DNA of 42,140 nucleotides, from contig JAHHGU010000049.1 in NCBI GenBank assembly GCA_019359765.1, positions 1 through 42,140 of the forward strand, read 5' to 3'. This stretch comes from Aphanothece sp. CMT-3BRIN-NPC111. GTDB lineage: Bacteria; Cyanobacteriota; Cyanobacteriia; Cyanobacteriales; JAHHGU01. Both the position numbers and the translations under genes were made by a program. Below, piece after piece: positions 1 to 8,907 of the stretch. The notes below the pieces were generated by a model that saw only the letters and a program-made list of their open reading frames with translations, ran no database searches and was not told the DNA's origin. Numbering within the stretch: position 1 is the stretch's first letter; each line of letters opens with the position of its first letter.

Positions 1-1
1 T

Positions 2-124
2 GTTGCCGCTGCTTGCTTCGCTAGCTGCTTAGAGCAACTTAAGCGACTAGGTTATCCTGAAGTTAGTGAAGCGTGTATGCAATTCACGTTTTTTTTTGAC
101 AACCTGATGCAGGAGAGTTGCTAA
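2..124 (+). CDS. 3' end of an unrecognised gene (partial)
   Basis: A frame open from the window edge runs for 40 codons to a TAA at 122-124. The encoded tail is Cys-rich and helical-looking (it contains LEQLKRLGYPEVSEA) and I do not recognise the family. Its stop overlaps the ATG of the following Tic20-like gene by one base (TAATG), which is typical of translationally coupled genes and is the main reason to believe the frame is real. The N-terminal part lies outside the window, so the function is unknown. Confidence 0.5.
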   Translation, partial: VAAACFASCLEQLKRLGYPEVSEACMQFTFFFDNLMQESC

Positions 125-672
125 TGGTCTGGCGCGGGTCTACAACATTTCAAGACCGATTCCTTGCTTGCTTACCCTACCTGGTTCCTCTACTTGAAGT
201 GGTTGGGTTTGGCGTTTTTCTTTTCGGACTGATTCCTCCCTTAAAAATATTGTTTCTCCCACTGTTTCTTCTCCTCCCCATCTACTTCTTCTCGATTGGG
301 GGTTTTGCATTGGTGGAATTTGCGATTTTCTTTGCCCTATTTCTTGGGGTAGTGCGGAATGAAACCCTGAGTCGCTTCCTTCGCTTCAACACGATGCAAG
401 CGCTGCTACTGGCGATTTTCGTCTATCTTTGCAGTGCCTTTATGCAACTTTTTAATTACTCGCGCCCGTTGCTATTTCCCGAATTTGCTGCTGGTACAGA
501 TGGGCTAGCTGGTCTGATTACAGCTGGGGCACCTCTTCTGATTGTGGGTATTATCTTCAGTGCCATTTTTCTTGTCATAGTGGGGGCATCTGTTTATGCG
601 GTTGTCCAGTCCTTACGGGGTCAATATGCAGAAATTCCGCTGATTTCTGAGGCGGCGCGTTCCCAAGTTTAG
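124..672 (+). CDS. Tic20/Ycf60-family membrane protein
   Basis: This small integral membrane protein of 182 residues belongs to the family that includes the chloroplast inner-envelope translocon component Tic20. What the bacterial members do is not settled. The chain opens with WRGSTTFQDR, then has about four hydrophobic segments. It carries the RNETLSRFLRFNTMQA stretch that is characteristic of cyanobacterial Tic20-like proteins. An in-frame TTG lies six bases upstream, but the ATG at 124 is preferred: AGGAGAG at 111-117 is well spaced for it, and it overlaps the stop of the preceding frame (TAATG), implying an operon with the upstream gene. Confidence 0.85.
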   Translation: MVWRGSTTFQDRFLACLPYLVPLLEVVGFGVFLFGLIPPLKILFLPLFLLLPIYFFSIGGFALVEFAIFFALFLGVVRNETLSRFLRFNTMQALLLAIFVYLCSAFMQLFNYSRPLLFPEFAAGTDGLAGLITAGAPLLIVGIIFSAIFLVIVGASVYAVVQSLRGQYAEIPLISEAARSQV

Positions 673-740
673 GACTAAGCCTCAACTATCTGCCTGGCTA
701 GCAAGGAGCGGGTGGCGTTTAAACAGTGGCGTACTGGCAG

Positions 741-1523
741 TTATTGTTGTTTCCGCATGGCAACAGTGTTTTCCAGCTGACCTATGCCTTCAATGGCAAT
801 GCGGATGCGATCGCCCACTTGCATAGGTCCAACGCCCTCTGGGGTGCCAGTGAGAATTACATCTCCCGGCAGTAGCGTCATCACTTGAGAGATGTACGAA
901 ACCAAAAATTCCGGCGCAAACACCATCCTATCGATCGACGCTGATTGCACTGGTTGGGAGCTATCATTCAAAAAGGTTTGCAACTGGGCACCAGGGCTTA
1001 ACTCTCGAACAATCCACGGTCCGAGTGGACAAAAAGTATCAAATCCCTTCGCCCTTGTCCATTGACCGTCGAGTTTTTGCAGATCTCGTGCTGTGACATC
1101 ATTGGCAATGGTATAGCCCCAGATTTTCCCTTGGACTTCTCTTGGCGTACAGTCCACACAACGTTCGCCAATCACCAGAGCTAATTCCCCCTCATAATCA
1201 ACCTGCTGCGACTGGATAGGATATTTAATTTCTGTACCGTCAGCAGTCACAGATGTTGGTGGTTTGAGGAATAGCAGCGGTTCTTGTGGCACTGGCGTTC
1301 CCATTTCTGCGGCATGGTTAGCATAATTTTTACCCACGGCAATAATTTTAGAGGGAGCGCAGGGTGCCAATAGCTGATAAGTGTCTGCTTGAAGCTGCAA
1401 ATCCGTGGGTTGCCCTTGCAACCAAGGGGGTGCATCGAGTATCTGGACACTTCGGCTCACTTGCAGTAACCCGTAGTAAGTTTGTCCTTTTTCAGTTTTA
1501 ACTCGGACGTAGCGCTGCGCCAT
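741..1523 (-). CDS. Fumarylacetoacetate hydrolase (FAH) family protein
   Basis: The 260-residue protein is a metal-dependent FAH-fold hydrolase or isomerase/decarboxylase. Family marks visible are the GKNYANHAAEMG segment, the acidic metal-binding YEGELALVIG, the segment ANDVTARDLQ followed by WTRAKGFDTFCPLGP, and the C-terminal ILTGTPEGVGPM loop. The N-terminal ~60 residues form the small extra domain common in single-domain bacterial members. Related enzymes act on fumarylpyruvate, acylpyruvates, oxaloacetate or homoprotocatechuate intermediates. The sequence alone does not decide the substrate. It is divergent from rpsF across a 384-bp spacer, with no clear partner gene. Confidence 0.9.
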   Translation of the reverse strand: MAQRYVRVKTEKGQTYYGLLQVSRSVQILDAPPWLQGQPTDLQLQADTYQLLAPCAPSKIIAVGKNYANHAAEMGTPVPQEPLLFLKPPTSVTADGTEIKYPIQSQQVDYEGELALVIGERCVDCTPREVQGKIWGYTIANDVTARDLQKLDGQWTRAKGFDTFCPLGPWIVRELSPGAQLQTFLNDSSQPVQSASIDRMVFAPEFLVSYISQVMTLLPGDVILTGTPEGVGPMQVGDRIRIAIEGIGQLENTVAMRKQQ

Positions 1524-1677
1524 AGAAAAAGTTAAGTAATGTTCAATTATAGATTTGCTCTGGACGTATACAGATGCTGATTAACTTAGATAAGCTCATT
1601 TCTACAGATGAAGTCGGAAGATTTCACCGAGCGTGGTTAGCAGTTACTAGAAAATACAACTAACAACTAACAATTAA

Positions 1678-1737
1678 CAACTAACGGGTGGCGACGATTC
1701 ATGCCCATCCGCAGATCGCAGGAGCATTATCGCCGCC
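1678..1737. repeat. Structured dispersed repeat, copy 1
   Basis: An AACTAAC-rich run leads into a hairpin. GGTGGCGA (1687-1694) pairs over 8 bp with TCGCCGCC (1730-1737), with one T-G pair. Its first 21 bases match 19 of 21 bases at 23637-23657, where another GC-rich stem follows. This looks like a dispersed palindromic repeat rather than part of either neighbouring gene. Confidence 0.5.
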
Positions 1738-1812
1738 AACAACGGTTAAGCATATAGAATGCAGACTGGTAGTAAGATTGTAAGTCCTTGCTTCTTTAGC
1801 TGTTAGAGATTT

Positions 1813-1839
1813 GAGCCGACAGGGGAGCTAACCCCGCTC
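1813..1839 (+). promoter_or_regulatory. Candidate S6:S18-binding leader element of rpsF
   Basis: An outer stem GAGC/GCTC (1813-1816 with 1836-1839) and an inner stem GGGG/CCCC (1822-1825 with 1832-1835) are separated by a 5'-side bulge CGACA. A CCG trinucleotide sits at the bulge. Known S6:S18 autoregulatory motifs in rpsF leaders have a two-part stem with a CCG-containing bulge. The position, about 70 nt before the rpsF start, fits. The assignment rests on shape only. Confidence 0.4.
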
Positions 1840-1907
1840 CGACTATCTTGTCTAACTCTGTCTAGCTAAGCAGAAAAAGCCATCTTGTCCATAAGGAGAT
1901 TAACCGC

Positions 1908-2228
1908 GTGAATGAAATTTACGAAACTATGTACATCCTGCGTCCAGATCTGGGCGAGGAGCAGGTAGATCAGGCGATCGCCAAGTATCGAGACCTACTA
2001 CAAGAAGCCGGAGCCTCTGAAATCCAAATTCAGCATCGCGGTAAGCGGCGTCTAGCATACGAAATCAACAGACACCGCGATGGCATCTATATTCAGATGA
2101 ACTACAAAGGCAAAGGTCACGAGGTGGCACCCATGGAACGGGCGATGCGCCTTAGTGAGGAAGTGATTCGCTACCTGACACTCAAGCAGGAAGTACCCGA
2201 GTCAAAGCCTGAGCCAGCTGAAGTATAG
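1908..2228 (+). CDS. rpsF: 30S ribosomal protein S6
   Basis: This 106-residue protein binds the 16S rRNA platform together with S18. The opening NEIYETMYILRPDLGEEQ, the central HRGKRRLAYEINRHRDGIYI and the C-terminal AMRLSEEVIRYLTLK are the conserved S6 core, followed by a short acidic Glu/Pro tail. The start is GTG at 1908, nine bases after AAGGAG (1893-1898). It appears monocistronic: no rpsR follows, and a strong hairpin lies just downstream at 2232-2268. A possible autoregulatory leader precedes it. Confidence 0.96.
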   Translation: MNEIYETMYILRPDLGEEQVDQAIAKYRDLLQEAGASEIQIQHRGKRRLAYEINRHRDGIYIQMNYKGKGHEVAPMERAMRLSEEVIRYLTLKQEVPESKPEPAEV

Positions 2229-2231
2229 AGC

Positions 2232-2268
2232 TAACAGGTTGAAACTTGAGGAAAGTTTCAACCTGTTA
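2232..2268 (+). terminator. Strong hairpin after rpsF
   Basis: A perfect 16-bp inverted repeat (2232-2247 with 2253-2268) with a five-base loop starts four bases after the rpsF stop. No T-tract follows, so it may end transcription inefficiently or protect the mRNA 3' end rather than be a standard intrinsic terminator. Confidence 0.6.
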
Positions 2269-2285
2269 ACCAAGGTGCGGGGCAT

Positions 2286-2326
2286 GAATCCAAAATTTCT
2301 TTTAATCCAAAATCTAAAATCTAAAA
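2286..2326. repeat. Short tandem repeat (AATCTAA/ATCCAAA type)
   Basis: AATCCAAAAT and AATCTAAAATCTAAAAT units iterate here between rpsF and ggt. Similar heptad-type short tandem repeats are common in filamentous cyanobacterial genomes. No function is evident. Confidence 0.5.
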
Positions 2327-2393
2327 TTGAAGCGTCAAGCTGCCTCCCGCTACCAACTTGCGATAGTATTAGCTGATATTTGCCAAGCTTACA

Positions 2394-4196
2394 ATGCCGC
2401 TCTTTTATCGGTGCAGGCGTCTTTGTGTCGCACTAATTTCTAGTTCTGTTTCTATCTCACTGGCTTATTGCCAGGAAGCCCCGGCGGCTTTTGTGCGCCC
2501 TGCTCGAAGCCAACAGGGCATGGTCGTCTCCGCTCATCCTTTAGCTAGTGAGGCGGGTCGTTCAATGCTGCGACGCGGTGGCAATGCTGTTGATGCAGCA
2601 GTGGCAACCACATTTGCAATTTCGGTGGTAGAACCGTTTAAAGCTGGAATTGGTGGCGGTGGTTTTTTGCTGCTGAACTGGACACCCACCAAGGAAATGA
2701 AAGCTTTAGATTTCCGCGAAAGGGCACCTCAAAAAGCTTCGCGGAATATGTATTTAGATGAGACGGGCAAGGTGCGACCCAATGCCAGTGTTAATGGTCA
2801 TCTCGCCGTAGGCGTTCCCGGAACAGTGGCTGGGCTGTATGAGGTGCATCGCCAATATGGCAAGCTATCTTGGCAGGAGGTAGTGGCACCTTCGATTCAA
2901 CTGGCTCGTAATGGCTTTGCTGTCAGCGATCTGTTTGTAAACGCCGCCCAAGATCGCCAGGAAGCGATACTCAGCAACCCAGCGGCACGTCAAGTCTTTA
3001 CTAAAAACGGCACCCTGTACACACAGGGAGACAGGCTGGTACAGCAGGATTTAGCGGGGACTTTAGAGGCGATTGCTCAAGATCCACAAAGCTTTTATAC
3101 AGGCAAAATTGCCAATGCGATCGCCCGCGACATGGCTCAAAACCGTGGCTTGATTACTCAGCAAGATTTAAAAGCCTATAAACCTACTTGGCGCGATCCT
3201 TTGTGCGGCACGTTCCGCAAGTACCGTATCTGTTCCATGCCGCCGCCTTCATCTGGAGGCGTCCACTTGTTGCAGATTTTGAACATCATTGGTGACACTG
3301 ACCTCAAATCGCTGGGATGGCACCACCCGAACGCCCTACACCTGATGGCGGAAGCAATGCGTATCGCTTACGCCGACCGTTCCCAGTATTTGGGCGATCC
3401 TGATTTTGTGAAGGTGCCAGTACAGGAACTCACCAGTCGTGCCTATGCTGCAAAAAGACGCCAGGAAATTTCCATGCAGCAAGCAAAACCATCTAGCCAG
3501 GTGAACCCAGTAGATCCGGAAACGCTGCGGCGTTTGGCCTCGGAAGAGGGCACCCAGAGGAGGCAAGAGCGAGGAAAAATTGCTCCGGCTTTGGTGAATC
3601 GGTATTCTCAAGAATCGACAGATACCAGTCATCTAACGGTGGTAGATGCCCAGCGCAATGTAGTCAGCCTTACTTTTACGGTTAATTATGGCTTCGGTTC
3701 TGGCGTTGTCGTTCCTGGAACTGGCATTCTGCTCAATGACGAGATGGACGACTTTGCCGCCGCGCCTAATGTGCCCAACGTTTTCGGATTGGTAGGTGGA
3801 GAGGCGAATGCGATCGCGCCTAACAAAATTCCTTTATCCAGCATGACGCCGACTATTGTTACTGACAACAATCGCCTGCGCTTAGCAACGGGTTCCCCCG
3901 GTGGTAGCACAATTATTACCACGGTGCTACAGATTCTCCTCAACGTCTTGGAATACGATATGGATGCTGGTACAGCTGTCTCCGCAGGGCGGCTGCATCA
4001 TCAGTGGTTGCCCGATGTGCTGAGGGTAGAGCGCTGGGGCTTTGACCCCGCTACCCTGGAAGATTTGCGGCGTCGGGGTCACAAGCTTGAGGAGCAATCG
4101 GGTTGGGGTAATGCCAATATTGTCGTGCAAACTCCTGATGGCTCCTTAGAGGGGGCGGCCGATCCACGCGGCGAAGGAGCTGCTTTGGGTTTTTAA
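2394..4196 (+). CDS. ggt: Gamma-glutamyltransferase (gamma-glutamyl transpeptidase)
   Basis: The 600-residue Ntn hydrolase precursor transfers or hydrolyses gamma-glutamyl groups of glutathione and related peptides. An N-terminal basic/hydrophobic segment (residues 5-25) reads as a signal peptide, placing it in the periplasm. Family motifs are RRGGNAVDAAVA (60-71), DFRERAP (106-112) with the substrate-binding Arg, and PPPSSGGVHL (283-292). The autoprocessing site precedes Thr411 in STDTSHLTVVD, and GSPGGSTIIT forms the oxyanion region. Length agrees with a large subunit of ~380 plus a small subunit of ~190 residues. The AYCQ segment near the signal end resembles a lipobox only poorly. No obvious operon partner. 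Confidence 0.93.
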   Translation: MPLFYRCRRLCVALISSSVSISLAYCQEAPAAFVRPARSQQGMVVSAHPLASEAGRSMLRRGGNAVDAAVATTFAISVVEPFKAGIGGGGFLLLNWTPTKEMKALDFRERAPQKASRNMYLDETGKVRPNASVNGHLAVGVPGTVAGLYEVHRQYGKLSWQEVVAPSIQLARNGFAVSDLFVNAAQDRQEAILSNPAARQVFTKNGTLYTQGDRLVQQDLAGTLEAIAQDPQSFYTGKIANAIARDMAQNRGLITQQDLKAYKPTWRDPLCGTFRKYRICSMPPPSSGGVHLLQILNIIGDTDLKSLGWHHPNALHLMAEAMRIAYADRSQYLGDPDFVKVPVQELTSRAYAAKRRQEISMQQAKPSSQVNPVDPETLRRLASEEGTQRRQERGKIAPALVNRYSQESTDTSHLTVVDAQRNVVSLTFTVNYGFGSGVVVPGTGILLNDEMDDFAAAPNVPNVFGLVGGEANAIAPNKIPLSSMTPTIVTDNNRLRLATGSPGGSTIITTVLQILLNVLEYDMDAGTAVSAGRLHHQWLPDVLRVERWGFDPATLEDLRRRGHKLEEQSGWGNANIVVQTPDGSLEGAADPRGEGAALGF

Positions 4197-4201
4197 CCTG
4201 A

Positions 4202-4459
4202 TCAACATCTCTCCTCCCCTGCCACTTGCACGCCGCCGTCTGATAAAATAACTTCAGAAAGCTGAAACTGCTGCCAAAACGAACTAAACATCAGCAGCTT
4301 GAAAAGTGAATAAAGGGGTTCCATCCACACATCCTTGGGTGGGTAAAATTTTCTGCTTAGAAAGGTAGAAACATGGATATCCTCATGTTCAAACACCGTG
4401 GGAAGGGTATGCTTGCTGAGGGTAAAGAGGTGGCTCTCCCTAGAAAGCAATAATCCCAT
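4202..4459 (-). CDS. Possible small hypothetical protein (85 aa)
   Basis: An 85-codon frame fills most of the 350-bp gap between ggt and the helicase gene, convergent with ggt. The product has natural-looking composition, for example PPKDVWMEPLYSLFKLL followed by SSFWQQFQLSEVIL, and does not lie opposite another gene. I do not recognise a family and see no strong ribosome binding site. It could be a real short gene or a decayed fragment; otherwise the gap holds nothing identifiable. Confidence 0.4.
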   Translation of the reverse strand: MGLLLSRESHLFTLSKHTLPTVFEHEDIHVSTFLSRKFYPPKDVWMEPLYSLFKLLMFSSFWQQFQLSEVILSDGGVQVAGEERC

Positions 4460-4546
4460 ACACTCAAGCCCCTGGGAGTGTCAAAATTAGAAAAAGCTGA
4501 TTCCGCGTATGTTTGAGCGAGATTTGGAAGTATCCAGTCCGCAACC

Positions 4547-7249
4547 TTGGAAAAATTTTTCGTGAACGTTTCCTCTACTTTTCCAGATCTTGACCTGAAT
4601 CGCCTGTTTCCCTTTGAGTTGGATGAATTCCAGCGTCAAGCGATCGCCGCCCTTAACGTTGGTCGCTCTGTGGTCGTGTGTGCCCCCACAGGTTCAGGAA
4701 AAACTCTAATTGGAGAATACGCCATTTACCGCGCCTTGTTCCGGGGCGGGCGGGTGTTTTACACAACCCCTCTGAAGGCGCTCTCCAACCAAAAGTTACG
4801 CGACTTTCGCGAACAGTTTGGTGCTAATAAGGTAGGTTTACTCACTGGCGATATCTCTGTTAACCGGGATGCTCCAATCCTGGTAATGACTACAGAAATC
4901 TTTCGGAATATGCTCTACGGCACCCGCATTGGGGAAGTGGGAACCTCCTTAGTAGGCGTGGAGGCAGTAGTGCTGGATGAGTGTCACTACATGAACGATC
5001 GGCAGCGGGGTACGGTTTGGGAAGAGTCGATTATTTATTGCCCCCCAGAAATTAAGTTACTGGCACTCTCGGCAACGGTGGCTAATAGCGAGCAGCTAAC
5101 GGACTGGATTAATAACGTTCATGGGCCAACCCAGCTCATCTACTCTGACTTTCGACCAGTTCCCCTACAATTTCACTTTTGCAATCCCAAAGGGCTATTT
5201 CCCCTTTTGGAGAGCGACCAAAGCCAAATAAATCGCCGCCTTAAGCTTAAGAATCCCAAAAGCAGCGGTAATAAGCGGGCAGGACGACCAGAAAGCCCGA
5301 GTTTAGCCTACGTGCTCAGTCAGCTAGAGCAACGGGATATGCTACCGGCGATTTACTTTATCTTCAGTCGCCGGGGCTGTGATAAGGCAGTCGAAGAATT
5401 GGGCGGGTTGATGCTTGTGAATAAGGCAGAGGCAGCTCAACTCAAAAAGCGCATTGAGGAATTTTTGCGGCACAACCCTGATGCCGGTCGCGCTGGGCAG
5501 GTTGAACCGCTGCACCGGGGTATTGCCGCCCACCATGCGGGGATATTACCAGCTTGGAAGGGATTGGTGGAAGAGCTGTTCGGGCTAGGGCTGGTGAAAG
5601 TCGTGTTTGCCACAGAAACGCTCGCCGCTGGCATCAATATGCCTGCCCGGACAACAGTGATATCCAGCCTTTCCAAACGCACCGACGATGGACACCGTCT
5701 CCTGAAAGCTTCTGAGTTCTTGCAGATGGCAGGCCGCGCGGGGCGTCGAGGCATGGATACTACGGGTCATGTGGTGACGTTGCAGACGCCTTTTGAAGGA
5801 GCGAAGGAAGCAGCTTATCTAGCAACATCTGGGGCTGACCCCTTGGTGAGCCAGTTTACCCCAACTTATGGCATGGTGCTGAATTTACTGCAAACCCACA
5901 TTCTGGAAGAAGCTAGAGAATTGGTGGAGCGCAGTTTTGGTCAATACATGGCAACACTGTACCTGAGACCACAGCAACAAGCGATCGCGGATCTAACTCG
6001 CGAACTCGAGCAAGTTGAGGCTTTGTTGGCACCTGTAGATACTAAACAGCTGGAAAAATATAAAAAACTTCAAGAACGCCTCAAAGAAGAACAAAGAATT
6101 CTCAAGACCTTGCAACATCAAGCCGAAGCCGTGCAAGCATCCCAAATCGCTATAGCACTACCTAAAGCGGCAGAAGGAACTCTCCTCAGCTTGAAGGGAA
6201 AATATGTACCCGTGGCCTCCCCTCTACCGGCAGTATTAGTCAGCAAAATAGCCGGCCGGGGTCAATCTTCCTACTTGCTATGCTTGGGGCAAGATAACCG
6301 TTGGTATGTGGTGACAAATAGTGATGTTGTGGGGTTACACGGGCAGTGGTCGGAACTCGCTGGCGATTTAAAAACACTAGATATTAGCTCTCTACAACCT
6401 CCAGAAGATATGCCCCTAAAGCCAGGTCAAGTGCGCCGGGGTAAAGAAACCACTGCCGAAATTGCCAACCAGATTCCCTATTTTTCAGAACAAGCAGCTC
6501 CAGAAGTAGTAGAGCAATTACAACATGTAGCTGCTCTGAAATCACTACTGGAAACTCATCCTGTTTGGCAGTGGGGAAATCCTTCAACGTTGCTCAAACG
6601 CTACGGACGCCGATCTACATTGCAAGAAGACATCGCTCAGCGACAAGCCAAACTCCAGGAACACCAGGGACGCCATTGGCAAGAATTTGTAGATCTCATT
6701 GAGATTTTGCAGCGCATGGGTGCCCTACAGGAATTGATGCCAACACCACTGGGAGAAGCTGCGGCAGCAATTCGGGGTGATAACGAGTTGTGGGTAGGTT
6801 TAGCAATGATGTCTGGGGAACTAGACAATCTCGATCCTCACCACCTAGCAGCAGCCGTGTGCGCTTTAGTTACCGAGACGCCCCGCCCTGACAGCTGGAC
6901 AAACTACTTACCGGCAAATGAAGTCGTAGAAGCTTTGGCTCTTTTGCGCGGATGGAGACGTCAGTTGTTCCAGTTACAGCGGCGGTATCGTGTAGCACTA
7001 CCAGTGTGGCTGGAGTATGACTTGATTGGGATTGTGGAGCAGTGGGCTTTAGGAGTTGAATGGTTAGAGCTATGCGCCAACACAAGCTTAGATGAAGGCG
7101 ATGTGGTAAGGATTTTACGGCGGACGGTTGATTTATTATCTCAAATCCCCCATGTGCCCCATATCTCCGATTCCTTACAGCGAAATGCCTATCGAGCTAT
7201 CCAACTAATCGATAGGTTTCCAGTTAACGAGATGGTGGCGAAGAATTAG
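4547..7249 (+). CDS. Ski2/Mtr4-like DEAD/DEAH-box RNA helicase
   Basis: This ~900-residue superfamily 2 helicase resembles the eukaryotic Ski2/Dob1 (Mtr4) group and is typical of cyanobacteria, where it probably acts in RNA turnover or processing. Visible motifs are Walker A APTGSGKT (46-53), motif Ia TTPLKALSNQKLRDF, DECH (144-147), motif III LSAT (174-177), TETLAAGINMPA and motif VI QMAGRAGRRG (393-402). A central coiled-coil region and a C-terminal helical DSHCT-like domain follow. The start is uncertain: TTG at 4547 gives the longest form, while GTG at 4562 starts closer to the conserved FPFELDEFQ region. Neither has a good Shine-Dalgarno. Confidence 0.9.
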   Translation: MEKFFVNVSSTFPDLDLNRLFPFELDEFQRQAIAALNVGRSVVVCAPTGSGKTLIGEYAIYRALFRGGRVFYTTPLKALSNQKLRDFREQFGANKVGLLTGDISVNRDAPILVMTTEIFRNMLYGTRIGEVGTSLVGVEAVVLDECHYMNDRQRGTVWEESIIYCPPEIKLLALSATVANSEQLTDWINNVHGPTQLIYSDFRPVPLQFHFCNPKGLFPLLESDQSQINRRLKLKNPKSSGNKRAGRPESPSLAYVLSQLEQRDMLPAIYFIFSRRGCDKAVEELGGLMLVNKAEAAQLKKRIEEFLRHNPDAGRAGQVEPLHRGIAAHHAGILPAWKGLVEELFGLGLVKVVFATETLAAGINMPARTTVISSLSKRTDDGHRLLKASEFLQMAGRAGRRGMDTTGHVVTLQTPFEGAKEAAYLATSGADPLVSQFTPTYGMVLNLLQTHILEEARELVERSFGQYMATLYLRPQQQAIADLTRELEQVEALLAPVDTKQLEKYKKLQERLKEEQRILKTLQHQAEAVQASQIAIALPKAAEGTLLSLKGKYVPVASPLPAVLVSKIAGRGQSSYLLCLGQDNRWYVVTNSDVVGLHGQWSELAGDLKTLDISSLQPPEDMPLKPGQVRRGKETTAEIANQIPYFSEQAAPEVVEQLQHVAALKSLLETHPVWQWGNPSTLLKRYGRRSTLQEDIAQRQAKLQEHQGRHWQEFVDLIEILQRMGALQELMPTPLGEAAAAIRGDNELWVGLAMMSGELDNLDPHHLAAAVCALVTETPRPDSWTNYLPANEVVEALALLRGWRRQLFQLQRRYRVALPVWLEYDLIGIVEQWALGVEWLELCANTSLDEGDVVRILRRTVDLLSQIPHVPHISDSLQRNAYRAIQLIDRFPVNEMVAKN

Positions 7250-7268
7250 CTATCAGCTAATTATTTTG
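7244..7268 (+). terminator. Candidate terminator of the helicase gene
   Basis: AATTAGCT and AGCTAATT (7244-7251, 7255-7262) form an 8-bp stem with a three-base loop, followed by ATTTTG. The stem includes the helicase stop codon. It is AT-rich and therefore modest in strength. The rest of the spacer to 7546 is very AT-rich and shows no gene. Confidence 0.45.
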
Positions 7269-7546
7269 TTACTATCCTATGCAAAAAAGTTAAGTAAAGG
7301 GATAAATTAAAAAAAATTGTAGTTAAGGTTCACCAAAAGGCATCAATTTTCTGCCCAGAATTTCTGCATAAATTAAGCAGAAAAATGGTAAATAAAAACC
7401 AATTTTTTGTTAAGTAAAACCTCCACATCTATGATATTTAATCCATGTCGGAGTAATAGAAAAGTTAAATGTGAGATGTTAGGTTTTACACTTTCTTTCG
7501 TCTGCGCCTATGAGTACATAGACGAAGTATCTGGGGAGGAAGAGAG

Positions 7547-8428
7547 ATGACAGATCAACTAATTGCCTGGATGGCTGTTGCTTTGCGTCTTTTGGAAAGC
7601 AATATTGGCTGGATGGCTTGGAATTTATTTTTGGCATTGTTGCCGTTGGGGATAAGTTTTTGGCTGTTCCATCGACCTCGGTCACGCTTTCTGCGCTGGG
7701 GGGTGGGGTTCCTCTTAGGGATCACTTTCTTCTGCGGCGTGCAACGGTACAATTTTGCCAATTTGATTAACCTGATCCGAAGTCTAGGCACGACTTTCTT
7801 AGATCTGGACACGATCTACTTAATCGGGGCGATCGCACTTACACTATTACTCATGGGGTTGGACATCTGGCTGTTACGCGGGCGCGGGTCTCGTTCCCTG
7901 GGCTGGTGGGCGGGATTTTTGGTTTTTATTACCTTCTTGCCTAATGCGCCCTATGTTTTAACGGATATCATTCACCTCATCGACGATATTCGTCGGAACT
8001 ACTCGGCGTGGATTATTACCCTCGCCATAATTCCCCAATATCTCCTGTTCATGGTGCTTGGGTTTGAAGCCTATGTTCTGTCTTTGATTTACTTGGGTGA
8101 TTACTTGAGAGAGCAGGGCTGGCGCAAGTTTATCCTCTGGGCAGAGCTAACTATACATGGTCTTAGTGCTATTGGCATTTATCTGGGAAGATTTCAACGG
8201 TTCAACAGCTGGCACATCATCACCCAACCCGATGTCCTATTTAGCAGTTTGGTTAATGATTTAGTTGCCAAATTTCCGCTGGTAGTGATGGTTGTCACAT
8301 TTGTTGTGATTACAGTCTTGTACTGGATTATGAAGCAGCTGAGTTTGGGGATTATGCTAAGAACTCGAAGGCGCATTGCTTCTGAGGAGGAAACTTCTAA
8401 TCCCGATACCTCTACCGCTGGCTTTTAA
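7547..8428 (+). CDS. DUF1361 family membrane protein
   Basis: The 293-residue integral membrane protein has about seven hydrophobic helices. The conserved DUF1361 core is present: FLPNAPYVLTDIIHL (mid-protein) and GIYLGRFQRFNSWHII, with conserved charged and aromatic residues next to membrane segments. The molecular function of the family is unknown. The ATG is preceded by GGAGG at 7535-7539, seven bases away. The last ~25 residues are a hydrophilic cytoplasmic tail. It stands alone between an AT-rich spacer and a disturbed region. Confidence 0.88.
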   Translation: MTDQLIAWMAVALRLLESNIGWMAWNLFLALLPLGISFWLFHRPRSRFLRWGVGFLLGITFFCGVQRYNFANLINLIRSLGTTFLDLDTIYLIGAIALTLLLMGLDIWLLRGRGSRSLGWWAGFLVFITFLPNAPYVLTDIIHLIDDIRRNYSAWIITLAIIPQYLLFMVLGFEAYVLSLIYLGDYLREQGWRKFILWAELTIHGLSAIGIYLGRFQRFNSWHIITQPDVLFSSLVNDLVAKFPLVVMVVTFVVITVLYWIMKQLSLGIMLRTRRRIASEEETSNPDTSTAGF

Positions 8429-8907
8429 TATCATTTCACCATAATTTGGCTACATTATCAGCAGGTAGCGAAGTCGGAGGAAAAAATGCACCGAGGGTAG
8501 TATTTGTAGCCCTTCAAAATGGAAATGGAATAACTGCACTTATAAATAGCACTTCCCTATCAAAAGAAAGATGAAAGCTGACTCGTCTCCGCCCTTCCTG
8601 AGATCTCAAATGGGTTCTATAATCGTTAAAATAATATAGAACAAAACGCGACCAAAAAAGTGCTGATGAAGCGGATCTTTCAAGAGGACTTACGGGCGTT
8701 GACTCCGTTGATATGGGAGCGTGCCAATCCCTATGGCACGCTTCAGTTAGACATGCATCAGCGGCTAAAATTGGATGCTGTTTAAAGACAGAATTTTTCT
8801 AGGTTGAGCTGGTAGCAGAACTTCTAGACATCGCGTGTCTACTTCGTTGCAGCTTCGCTACCTTTACCCCTAAATAGATTCTTCCACATCCTCGCTTTCC
8901 TTACCAA
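8429..8907. other. Spacer with mobile-element debris
   Basis: Between DUF1361 and baeRF lie a 16-bp sequence repeated at 10248-10263, an 8-bp inverted repeat (8614-8621 with 8635-8642, GTTCTATA/TATAGAAC), and a short frame resembling a transposase C-terminus (8666-8785). Nothing else is identifiable. Confidence 0.5.
8666..8785 (+). pseudogene. Possible C-terminal remnant of a Tn3-family transposase
   Basis: A 39-codon frame contains EDLRALTPLIWERANPYG, then TLQLDMHQRL, and ends at a TAA. This resembles the last ~40 residues of Tn3-family (DDE) transposases, which commonly end with a TPL...NPYG..LDM segment. The same frame extends upstream without an ATG to a TAA near 8630, so only the tail of the enzyme could remain. 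The identification is from memory of the family. It may instead be an unrelated short peptide. Confidence 0.4.

Larger units (their letters stand above)
1524..1907. other. 384-bp spacer between the FAH-family gene and rpsF
   Basis: No coding frame is convincing here. The spacer holds an AACTAAC-type iterated repeat (about 1657-1685), a structured dispersed repeat (1678-1737, listed separately) and the rpsF leader hairpin at 1813-1839. Promoters for both divergent genes must lie here, but none is clear enough to place. Confidence 0.6.
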
